Counted from the first letter of the stretch, positions 52,340 through 61,965 are shown. The stretch is 64,000 nt of DNA from JAUYQR01 sp050632395 (GCF_050632395.1 NZ_CP192600.1:744001-808000), one strand, 5' to 3'. Numbers and translations are program-made. Notes: generated by a model not told the origin, from the sequence alone.

Positions 52340-52873
52340 TCAGGGGCGGATTTCGACGAGCGTGCCGGTTTGGGTGGCGGCCCAGATTTCGCGCATTTCA
52401 GCGTTAGTGACGGCGATGCAGCCGGCGGTCCAGTCGCCCTTGATCTTGAACCCTTCGGAAAGTGCGTTCGGCTGGCCGTGAATGAAGATATCGCCACCTG
52501 GGTCGTATCCGGCTGCCCGTGCGCGGGCCCGGTCGCCGGGCTGCGGGTAATCGAGGCCGAGCGAGAGGTGGTAGGCGCTGGTGGCGTTGCGGCGGTCGAT
52601 GCGGAACTGGCCTTCGGGGGTGCGCCCGTCGCCTTGGCGCAATTTATCGCCTGCGGGCGTGAAGCCGAGGGCGATCTGGTAGCTGCGGACCGGCTGGCCG
52701 TTCTGGAACAGCTGCATCCGGCGGGCGGATTTTTCGATCAGGATGTGGTCGATCTGGCCGGTGATCGGTGGCTGGGGCGTGGGTGGAGCCGGTGGCGGGG
52801 GGCGCAACCAGACCGCGGCGACGGCCAGGCCCAGCGCCGCGATCAGGAGGAAAAGCGCGAAGAGGCGCTTCAT
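52340..52873 (-). CDS. L,D-transpeptidase (YkuD family)
   Basis: 177 residues. One N-terminal hydrophobic helix (LFALFLLIAALGLAVAAVW) and a proline-rich linker place the YkuD domain (about 40-177) in the periplasm. The catalytic motif is complete: HGQ at about 132-134 and GDWTAGCIAVTNAEM with the Cys nucleophile. It would cross-link peptidoglycan stems or attach proteins to the wall. It overlaps the stop of the PatB-type gene by 4 nt, so it is co-transcribed with it, without an obvious functional link. Confidence 0.92.
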   Translation of the reverse strand: MKRLFALFLLIAALGLAVAAVWLRPPPPAPPTPQPPITGQIDHILIEKSARRMQLFQNGQPVRSYQIALGFTPAGDKLRQGDGRTPEGQFRIDRRNATSAYHLSLGLDYPQPGDRARARAAGYDPGGDIFIHGQPNALSEGFKIKGDWTAGCIAVTNAEMREIWAATQTGTLVEIRP

Positions 52874-54042
52874 TGCAGGTCGGCAAAGGCCTTTTGCAAA
52901 CGGCTGACCGCTTCGGCCACCTGCGCGCGGGGGCAGGCGAGGTTGAAGCGCAGGAAGCTTTCGCCGCCGGTGCCGAAGCTTGCCCCGTGGTTGGTGGCGA
53001 TCTTGGCGGTCTTTTCCACCCGGGCGATGAATTCCGCGGGCTCCATCCCGGTGCCGGAGAAATCGACCCAGCCGAGGTAGGTGGCCTGCAGCGGCATCGA
53101 GCGGACGCCGGGGATCGCGTTCACGCCTTCGTCGAACAGGCGGCGGTTGCCGTCGAGGTAGCGCATCAGGTCATCGACCCAGGCTGCGCCTTCGGGCGAG
53201 TAGGCGGCGGTCGCCATGTGCATCCCGAACGAGTTCGGCGAAATGCCCATCGCGTTCATCCGTTGGGCAAAACGGGCGCGCAGGGCGGGGTCAGCAATGA
53301 TGACGTTGCCAGAATGGGCACCGGCGATGTTGAAGGTCTTGGTGGTGGCGGTCATCATCACCAGACGGTCGGCGATGTCGGGGGCGGCGAGGGGCATCAC
53401 GGTGTGGTGCTGGCCGGGGTAGACCAGATCGTGGTGGATTTCGTCGGACACCAGGATCAGGTCGTGGCGTTTGCAGAAATCGGCCACGCCGCGCAGTTCG
53501 TCAGCTGTCCAGACCCGGCCGCCGGGGTTGTGTGGCGAGCAGAGGATCATGAGCTTTTCCGCCCCGGTCATCTGCGCATCCCAGGCGGCGAAATCCATCG
53601 TCAGGTGGCCTCCCGCATTGGTCAGCGGGCATTCGACCACGCGGCGGTCGGCGGCTTTGATGACGCGGGCGAAGGCGTGGTAGACCGGGGTCATCAGGAC
53701 GATGCCGTCGCCTGGCTTGGTGAAGGCGTCGATGCACATCGCGGTGCCGTTGACGAGGCCGTGGGTGGTGAAGATCTGGTCGCGCGCCACGTCCCAGCTG
53801 TGGCGGGTGCGCATCCACCAGCGGATTGCGTCGAGGTATTTGGTGTCATCGCCGAAATAGCCGTAGACACCGTGGGCCAGCATCGCCTCGAGCGCCTGTT
53901 GAACGACCTGCGGCGGGCGGAACTCCATGTCGGCGACCCACATGGCGATGCCTTCGTCAGGGGTGACGCCGTAGAGGGTTTCCATCATGTCCCATTTGAC
54001 GCAATGGGTGCCTTTGCGGGAGATCGGGGTATCGAAGGTCAT
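52870..54042 (-). CDS. PatB/MalY-type C-S lyase (PLP-dependent aminotransferase fold)
   Basis: 390 residues from the ATG at 54042; the open frame upstream is AT-rich promoter sequence. Fold type I features: GLVNGTAMCIDAFTKPGDGIVL, SPHNPGGRVW (cofactor Asn), VSDEIHHDL (Asp), and the Schiff-base Lys in TATTKTFNIAGAH (MalY/PatB pattern). The opening RKGTHCVKWD is typical of the PatB subfamily, which cleaves cystathionine or cysteine S-conjugates to pyruvate, ammonia and a thiol. Methionine biosynthesis or sulfur-compound degradation is possible. It is followed by the L,D-transpeptidase gene with 4-nt overlap. Confidence 0.9.
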   Translation of the reverse strand: MTFDTPISRKGTHCVKWDMMETLYGVTPDEGIAMWVADMEFRPPQVVQQALEAMLAHGVYGYFGDDTKYLDAIRWWMRTRHSWDVARDQIFTTHGLVNGTAMCIDAFTKPGDGIVLMTPVYHAFARVIKAADRRVVECPLTNAGGHLTMDFAAWDAQMTGAEKLMILCSPHNPGGRVWTADELRGVADFCKRHDLILVSDEIHHDLVYPGQHHTVMPLAAPDIADRLVMMTATTKTFNIAGAHSGNVIIADPALRARFAQRMNAMGISPNSFGMHMATAAYSPEGAAWVDDLMRYLDGNRRLFDEGVNAIPGVRSMPLQATYLGWVDFSGTGMEPAEFIARVEKTAKIATNHGASFGTGGESFLRFNLACPRAQVAEAVSRLQKAFADLQ

Positions 54043-54237
54043 GTCGGGCTTTCGTGTGGATGGGTGTTTGTTCCGACTAACACATATTAATCGGGAATTT
54101 GTACCAAAATTAATAAAAAATCTGTTACAACGTTCCAATCTATTAGCAATAACCGGAACATTCGTAGTTCACATTCTCTTCGCTTGTGTCTGCGGGCACC
54201 TCTTGCGTCAGGACGACGGCTTTCGTAAATCGCCAAG

Positions 54238-54753
54238 ATGATCCGTCCTATCCTTATCCATCCCGATCCGCGCCTCAAGAAGCGCTGTGAGCCTGTCGGC
54301 GAAATTACCGACGAGGTTCGCAAGCTTGCGGCGGACATGCTGGAGACCATGTACGACGCGCCCGGCATTGGTCTGGCAGCGCCGCAGGTGGGTGTGATGA
54401 AGCGTGTGCTGGTGATGGACTGCATCAAGGAAGGCCCGGCAGAGCCGATGGTGCTGGTGAACCCGGTGGTCGAGTGGGTGTCAGAGGACCTCACGGTCTA
54501 TGAGGAAGGCTGCCTGTCGATCCCCGAGCAGTATGCCGATGTGAAGCGCCCGGCCGAAGTGCGGGTGCGCTGGACCGATCTTGAGGGCGCCGAGCAGGAA
54601 CGCCAGTTCAGCGGCCTTTGGGCAACCTGCGTGCAGCACGAGATCGACCATCTGGATGGCAAGCTGTTCATCGACTACCTTGGCCCGCTGAAGCGCCAGA
54701 TGATCACCCGCAAGATGGAAAAGCTGAAACGCGAGCGGGCGCGCGAGGGCTGA
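54238..54753 (+). CDS. def: Peptide deformylase
   Basis: 171 residues, the normal size. It removes the formyl group from N-terminal methionine of new proteins with a ferrous-type metal. All three motifs are present: GIGLAAPQVG (about 45-54), EGCLSIP with the metal Cys, and QHEIDHLDG with the two metal His. The first ATG at 54238 directly gives MIRPILIHPDPRLKK, the usual beginning. It is divergent from the PatB gene and exactly abuts the thiolase stop codon at 54754. Confidence 0.96.
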   Translation: MIRPILIHPDPRLKKRCEPVGEITDEVRKLAADMLETMYDAPGIGLAAPQVGVMKRVLVMDCIKEGPAEPMVLVNPVVEWVSEDLTVYEEGCLSIPEQYADVKRPAEVRVRWTDLEGAEQERQFSGLWATCVQHEIDHLDGKLFIDYLGPLKRQMITRKMEKLKRERAREG

Positions 54754-55911
54754 TCAGGCGCGCGAGATGGCTAGCGCGATGCCCTGGCCGCCACCGATGC
54801 ACATGGTGATGAGGGCAGTTTTGCCGCCGGTGCGTTCAAGTTCATGGAGTGCCTTGACCACAAGTATCGCGCCGGTCGCGCCGACCGGGTGGCCAAGGGC
54901 GATGGCGCCGCCATTCGGGTTGACGCGGGCGGGGTCAAGGTCAAGCGCGCGCGACACGGCGATGGCTTGGGCGGCGAAGGCCTCGTTCGATTCCACCACG
55001 TCGAAGCCCTGCGGTTTCATCCCCAGTTTCGCGCAAAGCGCCTGCACGGCGGGAATCGGGCCGATGCCCATCACCTTTGGATCGACGCCTGCGTGGGCAT
55101 ACCCGAGGATGCGGGCGCGGGCGCCGTCGGGTTTGCACGACAGGATCACCGCCGCCGCGCCATCGTTGATGCCCGAGGCGTTGCCGGCGGTGACGCTGCC
55201 ATCCTTCTGGAACACCGGCCTCAGGCTGGCGAGCGCCTCGGCACTGGTGGCCTTGGGGTGTTCGTCGGTGTCAAAGGTCACGGTGCCCTTGCGGCCTGCG
55301 ACCTCCACCGGGGTGATCTGGTTGCGGAAGCGGCCTTCGGCGATGGCGCGGGCGGCGCGAGTCTGGCTTTCCAGCGCAAAGGCGTCCTGATCCGCGCGGC
55401 TGATCTGGTGCTGGGCTGCGACGTTTTCCGCCGTCACGCCCATGTGGCCGGTGCCGAAGGGGCAGGTCAGCGCGCCGGTCATCATGTCAAGCGCGCGGGT
55501 GTCGCCCATCTTTTGCCCGAAGCGGGCGGCGGGCAGGATGTAGGGCGAACGGCTCATGCATTCCGCCCCGCCGGCGAGGGCGGTGTCGGCGTCGCCCAAC
55601 ATCAGGGATTGCATGGCCGAAACGATGGCCTGCGCGCCCGAACCGCAGAGGCGGTTGACGTTCATTGCAGGCGTGGTGTTCGGGATGTCCGCCTGCATCG
55701 CCATGACGCGGGACAGATACATGTCGCGCGGTTCGGTGTTGATGACGTGACCCATCACGACATGGCCGATGCTGGCCGGGTTCACGCCGGCGCGGGCGAT
55801 GGCGGCGCGAGCGGCATGGGTGGCGATGTCGATCGGGCCCATTCCCGCAAGCGTGCCGCCGAAGGTGCCAATGGCGGTGCGGACGGCGGACAGGATGTAG
55901 ACGTCGGTCAT
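54754..55911 (-). CDS. Acetyl-CoA C-acyltransferase (beta-ketothiolase)
   Basis: 385 residues from the ATG at 55911. The thiolase family residues are all present: the nucleophile Cys in NRLCGSGAQAI (about 89), NEAFAAQA with the Asn/His pair region, GGAIALGHPVGATGA with the catalytic His, and CIGGGQG with the second Cys. It condenses or cleaves acyl-CoA and acetyl-CoA, for polyhydroxyalkanoate synthesis, ketone metabolism or beta-oxidation. No phaB or fad gene is adjacent, so the direction cannot be told. It is convergent with def, with no intergenic bases. Confidence 0.93.
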   Translation of the reverse strand: MTDVYILSAVRTAIGTFGGTLAGMGPIDIATHAARAAIARAGVNPASIGHVVMGHVINTEPRDMYLSRVMAMQADIPNTTPAMNVNRLCGSGAQAIVSAMQSLMLGDADTALAGGAECMSRSPYILPAARFGQKMGDTRALDMMTGALTCPFGTGHMGVTAENVAAQHQISRADQDAFALESQTRAARAIAEGRFRNQITPVEVAGRKGTVTFDTDEHPKATSAEALASLRPVFQKDGSVTAGNASGINDGAAAVILSCKPDGARARILGYAHAGVDPKVMGIGPIPAVQALCAKLGMKPQGFDVVESNEAFAAQAIAVSRALDLDPARVNPNGGAIALGHPVGATGAILVVKALHELERTGGKTALITMCIGGGQGIALAISRA

Positions 55912-56045
55912 GGCGGCACCTTCTGGCATGTGGGTTTGTGGCCATGCTGCCCGTCGCGGGACGGCTTCGCAAGCGGGCAGCGCGGCGGGCGTTGACAGGG
56001 CGCGCGGGGCGGGGGACGAGGGGCGCGCAGCAGCGGGAGACGCAA

Positions 56046-57146
56046 GTGAAAGACCTGATCAGGAAGAACGCCGGGCTGTTGTTCGCCGGGGTTGCGACCT
56101 TTGTGGTGATGGGGGCGGGCCAGTCGCTGTATGGCCCGGCGCTGCCAGCGTTCTCGCGCCGGTTCGGCGTGACGGTGGCCGAGGCGGGGGTCCTGATCTC
56201 GGCGCACTGGGTGGGGTGCTTTGTTGGCGTCGCCATCATGTATCTGCGCGGCGCGGGGATCACGCCGCGCCATTCGCTGGCGTTGATGGCGCTGGGCGCG
56301 GCGGGGATCGCAGCCTTGGCGGGGTGGTGGCTGACGGTGTTCGCGGCAGCGGTGTTCGGGGTGGGCTACGGCATGGCGACGGCCGTGTTCAACCCGCGCG
56401 TCCTGACGGCGTTCGGCGCGCGCGGGCCGTCGATGCTGAGCCTTTTGAACGCGACCTTCGGGGTGGGGGCGATTGCGGCGCCGCTGATCTTTGTGGCGCT
56501 GGGCAGCGATCCGCGCTGGTCGTTCGGGATGACGGCGGTGGTGATCGCGGTGATCTGGCTAGCGGCGGGGGCTGCGGGGCGGGCGTCGCCGGTGGCTGCG
56601 GGGGCGGTCAAGCCGTTCCGCCCGCACCTGCCGATCCTCGGTTTTGGTGCCGTGGCGATCGGGCTGGAGGCATGCCTCGTCGGCCTCGGCCCTACCGCGC
56701 TGATCGCGGCGGGGCTGGCAGAGGCTACGGCGGCGCAGCTTTTGAGCGCGTTCTTCGTGGTGTTCCTGCTGGCGCGGACCGTCCTCATTTTCACTGCGCA
56801 TCTGGTGCCGGCCTTCGTGCTTTTCACCGGGTCGATGGCGCTGGCGGCTATATGCGCGTTCGGCGCGGCGCTGGTGTCGCCTGCGGCGTTCTTCGTGGCG
56901 ATGGGGGCGGCGGCCGGGCTGTTCTTTCCGGGATATTATGTGACCGCCAGCCAGAAGATGGGCGAGGATATCCGCGTGCCACCGACAATCATCGCGGCGG
57001 GGCTGGTGGGGGGCATTTTCTCGCCGCTGGCTGTTGCCCCTTTGATGGCAGGGATGGGCAACGTCGGGTTTTTCTGGCTGATCGGCGGGGTGACGGCGGT
57101 GATGACGGTGATGGCCTTGGCGATGGGCGGGGGGATGCGGCGGTGA
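56046..57146 (+). CDS. MFS transporter
   Basis: 366 residues from a GTG at 56046 with GGGAGA just upstream; the ATG at 55938 would add 36 residues of basic, non-membrane sequence. About twelve membrane segments in an unusually compact length. Recognisable MFS pieces are the SLYGPALPAFSRRFGVTVAEAGVL first loop and GYGMATAVFNPRVLTAF. No substrate is evident. It is divergent from the thiolase gene (134 nt between starts) and is followed by a cobalamin riboswitch. Confidence 0.78.
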   Translation: MKDLIRKNAGLLFAGVATFVVMGAGQSLYGPALPAFSRRFGVTVAEAGVLISAHWVGCFVGVAIMYLRGAGITPRHSLALMALGAAGIAALAGWWLTVFAAAVFGVGYGMATAVFNPRVLTAFGARGPSMLSLLNATFGVGAIAAPLIFVALGSDPRWSFGMTAVVIAVIWLAAGAAGRASPVAAGAVKPFRPHLPILGFGAVAIGLEACLVGLGPTALIAAGLAEATAAQLLSAFFVVFLLARTVLIFTAHLVPAFVLFTGSMALAAICAFGAALVSPAAFFVAMGAAAGLFFPGYYVTASQKMGEDIRVPPTIIAAGLVGGIFSPLAVAPLMAGMGNVGFFWLIGGVTAVMTVMALAMGGGMRR

Positions 57147-57218
57147 TGGTCGCCGGTGCCGGGCTGCATGTCGCTTGCAGGCTTGACCGTGGCGCGGAAC
57201 GGCCCGATGGTGGCAGCG

Positions 57219-57408
57219 ATGGTTCCCGGCCAAACCACGCGCGGCCGGGTGAAAAGGGAATACGGTGAGGTGTAGGCAAAAGCCGCCAAACCCGTGACTG
57301 CCCCCGCAACTGTGAGCGGCGAGCGAACCTGAAGTGCCACTGGCCCGATTGGCCGGGAAGGTTCAGGCAAGCAACGACCCGCAAGTCAGGAGACCTGCCA
57401 TCGTAACT
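57219..57408 (+). ncRNA. Cobalamin (adenosylcobalamin) riboswitch 1
   Basis: The B12 box AGTCAGGAGACCTGCC is at 57384-57399, preceded by GTGAAAAGGGAATACGGTG, GCCCCCGCAACTGTGAGCGG and CCACTGG segments in the order expected for the aptamer core. It lies upstream of the BtuD-BtuF-BtuC-cobQ unit and would reduce its expression when adenosylcobalamin is abundant. Boundaries are approximate. Confidence 0.92.
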
Positions 57409-57447
57409 TGAAACGCGCCGGGCGGGGTGTCCTGGGAAAGGTATGCG

Positions 57448-58266
57448 ATGAACATGTCTGCGCAGGCTTTGGCCTCGCATCTGGCGGCTGGCGGTGGTGC
57501 ACCCGTGCTTGAGGCGCGGGGTGTGCATTGGGGGCCGAAGCGCGCACCCGATATTCTGCGCGACATCAGCTTTCGGCTTGGGTCGGGCGAGGTGCTGGCG
57601 ATCTGCGGTGCCAACGGGGCGGGGAAATCCACCTTGCTGCGACTGCTCTACCGCTATCACGCGCCACGCAGCGGGACGGTTCTGCTGGAAGGCAGCGATC
57701 TTTGGGCGCGACCGGCGCAGGAGGTGGCCCGCGTGGTCGCCGCCGTGTTGCAGGAACAACCGACGGATTTTGCGCTGACCGCGCGGCAGATCGTGGCGCT
57801 GGGCCGCCTGCCGCACCGGATGGGCTACGGCGCCGGCGCGCGTGACGCCGAGGTGGTGGAGGCGGCGCTGTGCCGGCTGGACCTTGGCGCCTTTGCCGAC
57901 CGCCGCTTTGGCACCCTGTCGGGGGGCGAGCGGCAGCGGGTGATGGTGGCGCGGGCGCTGGCGCAAGAGCCGCGTGTGCTGATCCTGGACGAGCCGACCA
58001 ATCATCTGGACATCCGCCACCAGCTTGAACTGCTGTCGCTTCTGCGCGGGCTGGGGCTGGCGATCGTCACCACGCTGCATGACCTGACCCTGGCGGCGGA
58101 GTTTGCCGACCGGGTGATGATATTGTCCGAGGGCGGGGTGTTGGCAGATGCCGCCCCGCTGATGGCCCTGTCCGAAGACAACATCGCTTCGGCATTCAAC
58201 GTCACGGCGCGGGTGGACCGGTCCGGCCCCGCGCCACGCTTTTCCTTTCAACTTCAAGGCTGCTGA
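57448..58266 (+). CDS. btuD: ABC transporter ATP-binding protein (cobalamin importer, BtuD-like)
   Basis: 272 residues from the ATG at 57448; GAAAGG lies upstream, and a GTG at 57427 is less likely. Walker A CGANGAGKSTLL, signature LSGGERQRVMVAR, Walker B RVLILDEPTNHLD and the switch His in TTLHDLTLAAEF are present. It belongs to the FepC/BtuD class. Downstream of a B12 riboswitch and immediately before a substrate-binding protein and a FecCD-type permease, it is best read as the motor for vitamin B12 (or cobinamide) uptake. The stop overlaps the next start by 1 nt (TGATG). Confidence 0.9.
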   Translation: MNMSAQALASHLAAGGGAPVLEARGVHWGPKRAPDILRDISFRLGSGEVLAICGANGAGKSTLLRLLYRYHAPRSGTVLLEGSDLWARPAQEVARVVAAVLQEQPTDFALTARQIVALGRLPHRMGYGAGARDAEVVEAALCRLDLGAFADRRFGTLSGGERQRVMVARALAQEPRVLILDEPTNHLDIRHQLELLSLLRGLGLAIVTTLHDLTLAAEFADRVMILSEGGVLADAAPLMALSEDNIASAFNVTARVDRSGPAPRFSFQLQGC

Positions 58267-59195
58267 TGAAACTCGCCGTTCTGACCCTGCTGTTGTCGGC
58301 CAACGTGGCCGCCGCCTTTCCGGTGACCGTGAAAAGCTGCGACCGCGAGGTGACGTTCGATGCGGCCCCAAAGCGGGCGATCTCCAACGACGTGAACCTG
58401 ACAGAGATGATGCTGGTTCTGGGCCTGCGCGACCGGATGGTGGGCTACACCGGCATTTCCGGCTGGAAGACGCTGGACGCCGAGGCGCGCGAGGGTGTGG
58501 CCGAACTGCCGGAACTGTCGGCGCAGTATCCGTCAAAAGAGGTGCTGGTCGGGGCCGAGGCGGATTTCTTCTTTGCCGGTTGGAACTACGGCATGAAGGT
58601 TGGCGGCGAGGTCACGCCCCAAACGCTGGAGCCGTTCGGGATCAAGACCTACGAATTGACCGAAAGCTGCATCTTCGTCGGCCCGAAGGCGCGGTCGACC
58701 ATGGATGACATGTATGCGGACCTCTTGAACCTTGGCACAATCTTCGGCGTGTCGCAAAAGGCCGAGGCACTTGTGGCGGGTTACAAGGCCCGGTTAGAAA
58801 AGGTGACGGCGGGGGTGGGCCGGTCTGCGCCGCTCAGGGTGTTCGTCTATGACAGCGGCGAGGAAAGCCCCTTCACCGCCGGCAAGTACGCGATCCCCAC
58901 GGCGCTGATCGAGGCGGCGGGTGGCGTGAACATCATGGACGATCTGGACAAAAGCTGGGCCACCGTGGCCTGGGAGCCGGTGGTGGAGCGTAACCCGGAG
59001 GTGATCGTGATCGTCAACTACGGCGACGTGACCGCTGCGCAGAAGATCGCCTTCCTTGAGGAAAATCCGGCTTTTGCGGGGATGGATGCCGTGAAGAACG
59101 ACCGCTACGTCGTGCTGGAATATGTCGAGGCGACGCCCGGGCCGCGCAACATCCGCGCAGTGGAAAAGCTGGTCGCCGGGTTCTGGGCCAAGTAG
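58266..59195 (+). CDS. btuF: Cobalamin ABC transporter substrate-binding protein (BtuF-like)
   Basis: 309 residues with a short signal peptide (MKLAVLTLLLSANVAAAFP, cleavage near AAA). It is a type III periplasmic binding protein (FecB/BtuF class): KSCDREVTFDAAPKRAISNDVNLTEMMLVLGLRDRMVG is the typical first lobe start, and the conserved Glu residues that dock on the permease are in this class. It starts 1 nt before the ATPase stop and ends directly against the permease start. The B12 riboswitch upstream makes cobalamin the likely ligand, though iron-siderophore types share this fold. Confidence 0.88.
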   Translation: MKLAVLTLLLSANVAAAFPVTVKSCDREVTFDAAPKRAISNDVNLTEMMLVLGLRDRMVGYTGISGWKTLDAEAREGVAELPELSAQYPSKEVLVGAEADFFFAGWNYGMKVGGEVTPQTLEPFGIKTYELTESCIFVGPKARSTMDDMYADLLNLGTIFGVSQKAEALVAGYKARLEKVTAGVGRSAPLRVFVYDSGEESPFTAGKYAIPTALIEAAGGVNIMDDLDKSWATVAWEPVVERNPEVIVIVNYGDVTAAQKIAFLEENPAFAGMDAVKNDRYVVLEYVEATPGPRNIRAVEKLVAGFWAK

Positions 59196-60254
59196 ATGGC
59201 CGATTTGCCGCTTGCCCTTCTTGCGCGGCCCCGCCTCTGGCGGCTGTCGCGGCGCGTGGGGCTTGGGCTGGTGGCTTTTTGCGCGCTGATGCTGTCGGTG
59301 ATGGTGGCGGTGTCGGTTGGCGCGGTGTCGGTGCCGCTTGGCACGGTCTGGGGGGTGATGCTGCATCACCTTGCGCCGGGCTGGGTGGCTGCGGACTGGA
59401 CGGCGGGGCGCGAGGCGATTGTCTGGGACATCCGCTTTCCGCGCGCCGTGCTGGCCGCGCTGGTGGGGGCGGGGCTGGGCCTGACCGGGGCTGCGCTGCA
59501 ATCGGTCACGCGCAACCCGCTGGCGGACCCGCATCTGCTGGGGATTTCCTCGGGTGGCGCGTTCGGGGCGATTGCGGCCTTGTTGCACACCGGGCTTTTC
59601 CTTGGCGTGCTGACCGTGCCGCTTATGGCGTTCGGGGGCGCGCTGGCCGCGACGCTGATGGTTCTGGCCGTGGCGCAACTGGCAGGGGCGACATCGGCGG
59701 ACCGGCTGGTGCTGGCGGGGGTGGCGGTCAGCTTCATCATCATGGCGGGGGCGAACATCCTGATCTTCCTCGGCGATCCGAAGGCCACGCATACGGTGGT
59801 GTTCTGGATGCTGGGCGGGCTTGGCCTTGCGCAGTGGTCGCACCTGATGTTTCCCGCGCTGGTGCTGGTTCCGGCGGGGCTGTGGCTCTGGTCGCGCGCC
59901 GGGGCGCTGAATGCGATGAGCCTTGGCGACGAGACAGCGGCGAGCCTTGGGATTCCGGTTGCGCGGTTCCGGCTGTCGGTGTTCGTGGCGGGGGCGCTGA
60001 TCACCGGGGTGATGGTGGCGTTTTCCGGGATCATCGGCTTTGTCGGGCTGATGATGCCGCATCTGGTGCGGCTCATCGTCGGGGGCGACAACGCGCGGGT
60101 GCTGCCGTTGTCGGCGCTTTTCGGCGCGGTGTTCCTGATCTGGGCGGATACCGTGGCGCGTGTGGTGATGGCACCCGAGGATATGCCGATAGGCATCGTC
60201 ACGGGGCTGGTTGGCGGCGTGTTCTTCGTCTGGCTGATGGCGCGGCGGGCATGA
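59196..60254 (+). CDS. btuC: Cobalamin ABC transporter permease (BtuC/FecCD family)
   Basis: 352 residues with about ten membrane segments of the FecCD/BtuC type. The family motifs RFPRAVLAALVGAGLGLTGAALQ, RNPLADPHLLGISSGGAFGA and GLMMPHLVRLIVGGDNARVL are clear. It forms the channel for the ATPase and binding protein encoded just upstream. Its stop overlaps the cobQ start by 4 nt (ATGA), tying B12 uptake to B12 synthesis in one transcript. Confidence 0.93.
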   Translation: MADLPLALLARPRLWRLSRRVGLGLVAFCALMLSVMVAVSVGAVSVPLGTVWGVMLHHLAPGWVAADWTAGREAIVWDIRFPRAVLAALVGAGLGLTGAALQSVTRNPLADPHLLGISSGGAFGAIAALLHTGLFLGVLTVPLMAFGGALAATLMVLAVAQLAGATSADRLVLAGVAVSFIIMAGANILIFLGDPKATHTVVFWMLGGLGLAQWSHLMFPALVLVPAGLWLWSRAGALNAMSLGDETAASLGIPVARFRLSVFVAGALITGVMVAFSGIIGFVGLMMPHLVRLIVGGDNARVLPLSALFGAVFLIWADTVARVVMAPEDMPIGIVTGLVGGVFFVWLMARRA

Positions 60255-61702
60255 CGGCGACGCTGATGATCCAGGGCGCGGGGTCCAACGTCGGCAAGTC
60301 GATGCTGGTGGCGGGCCTCTGCCGGGTGTTCGCACGGCAGGGGCTGATCGTGCGCCCGTTCAAGCCGCAGAACATGTCGAACAACGCGGCGGTCGCGGCG
60401 GGCGGAGAGATCGGGCGTGCGCAGGCCCTGCAGGCGCGGGCGGCCGGGGTGGCGCCTTCGGTCCACATGAACCCGGTCCTGCTGAAACCCGAATCCGAAA
60501 CCGGCAGTCAGGTGATCGTGCAGGGCCAGCGCTGGGCCACGGTGAAGGCGCGCGATTATGCCCGGCTGAAGCCGGACCTGATGGTGCCGGTGCTGGACAG
60601 TTTCGCCCGGATGAAGGCTGAGGCGGATATCGTCATCGTCGAAGGCGCGGGCAGCCCGGCCGAGGTGAACCTGCGGTCGGGCGACATTGCCAACATGGGC
60701 TTTGCCCGAGCGGCGGGGGTGCCGGTGGTGCTGGTCGGTGACATCGACCGCGGCGGCGTCATCGCGCAGCTGGTGGGGACGCAAAGCGTGATCGACCCCG
60801 ACGATGCCGCGATGATCCGCGGCTTTCTGGTCAACAAGTTCCGCGGCGACCCGCGGCTTTTCGACGATGGCTACCAGTTCATCAAGGATCGCACCGGCTG
60901 GCCCGGTTTCGGCGTGGTGCCGTGGTTCGCGGATGCCCACCGCCTGCCGGCCGAGGATGCCGCCGATCTTGGCGGAACGCGCGGCAGCGGCGATTTCCTG
61001 ATTGCCGTGCCGCACCTGTCGCGCATCGCCAATTTCGACGACCTCGATCCCTTGGCGCAGGAACCGGGCGTGACCCTGAAGATGATCCCTCCCGGACAAC
61101 CCCTGCCGGTCGAGGCTGACCTGATCATCCTGCCGGGCAGCAAGGCGACGATTGCCGATCTTGCCTTCTTCCGCGCGCAGGGCTGGGACATCGACCTTGC
61201 CGCCGCCCTGCGCCGGGGCGCACGGGTGCTGGGGCTTTGCGGCGGGTATCAGATGCTTGGCCGGGCAATTTCCGATCCTGACGGCATCGAAGGCCCGGCA
61301 GGTTCGGTGGCGGGGCTTGGTCTCCTCGATGTCGAAACGGTCATGACGGCCGACAAGCGGGTGACCGAAACCGCGGCCCTTCATCCCGCGTCCGGGCAGG
61401 CGGTGCGGGGGTATGAAATCCACATCGGGCGGACGGGTGGGCAGGATTGTGCAAGGCCGCTCTTCCATGTTTCGGGCCTGCCCGAGGGGGCAATGCGGTC
61501 AGATGGCCGGGTGATGGGCAGCTATCTGCACGGCATGTTTTCCGCCGATGGCTTCCGGCGTGCGTTCCTGTCGCAGCTTGGTGGCGCAGTCGGCACTGTC
61601 AGCTACGACGACACGGTCGAGGCGACGCTGGAGGCGTTGGCAGACCACATGGAAGCCCATGTCGATTGCGCCGCATTGCTGGCGCTGGCGGGCAAGGGCT
61701 GA
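60251..61702 (+). CDS. cobQ: Cobyric acid synthase
   Basis: 483 residues, normal for CobQ/CbiP. It amidates four carboxylates of adenosylcobyrinic a,c-diamide using glutamine and ATP. The N-terminal P-loop-type synthetase has QGAGSNVGKSMLVAGLC and KPQNMSNN; the C-terminal class I glutaminase domain has the Cys in LGLCGGYQMLG and the His in GSYLHGMF. Start ATG overlaps the permease stop. It ends the B12 uptake unit and is followed by a terminator. Confidence 0.96.
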   Translation: MTATLMIQGAGSNVGKSMLVAGLCRVFARQGLIVRPFKPQNMSNNAAVAAGGEIGRAQALQARAAGVAPSVHMNPVLLKPESETGSQVIVQGQRWATVKARDYARLKPDLMVPVLDSFARMKAEADIVIVEGAGSPAEVNLRSGDIANMGFARAAGVPVVLVGDIDRGGVIAQLVGTQSVIDPDDAAMIRGFLVNKFRGDPRLFDDGYQFIKDRTGWPGFGVVPWFADAHRLPAEDAADLGGTRGSGDFLIAVPHLSRIANFDDLDPLAQEPGVTLKMIPPGQPLPVEADLIILPGSKATIADLAFFRAQGWDIDLAAALRRGARVLGLCGGYQMLGRAISDPDGIEGPAGSVAGLGLLDVETVMTADKRVTETAALHPASGQAVRGYEIHIGRTGGQDCARPLFHVSGLPEGAMRSDGRVMGSYLHGMFSADGFRRAFLSQLGGAVGTVSYDDTVEATLEALADHMEAHVDCAALLALAGKG

Positions 61703-61909
61703 GCCCTTCGCCCGCCCGCCGGGGGTTTTGCACCCCCGGACCCCCGCAGAGAGGAAGATTGCAGGCATCTTGCAATGATTTGTTCACAGGTTCGCTGCAA
61801 GCTGAGCCTGCGGCACAGGCGGGGACGCCGATGACCGTCAGAGGGGAAGATGCCCTGTCCGGGGCCGTGCGCTTCGAACGGGGCGTCTGAACCTCCCTGT
61901 CTGTCTGGG

Positions 61910-61931
61910 CTTCCTCTCTGCGAAAGTATCC
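61910..61931 (-). repeat. Rhodobacterales-type intergenic element, copy D
   Basis: Minus-strand copy of the tail: GGATACTTTCGCAGAGAGG plus AAG. It matches the copies at 2935, 13255 and 33014. It lies 66 nt after the cobO stop on that strand, consistent with the end of the cobO transcript. Confidence 0.6.
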
Positions 61932-61965
61932 ACGGGGGGAGGCAGCCGCGGAACGCGGATGCCGA

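Noticed and set aside
59366..61468. 700-codon minus-strand open frame antisense to btuC and cobQ
   Set aside because: Spans two genes with clear family motifs on the plus strand; composition is that of an antisense frame.
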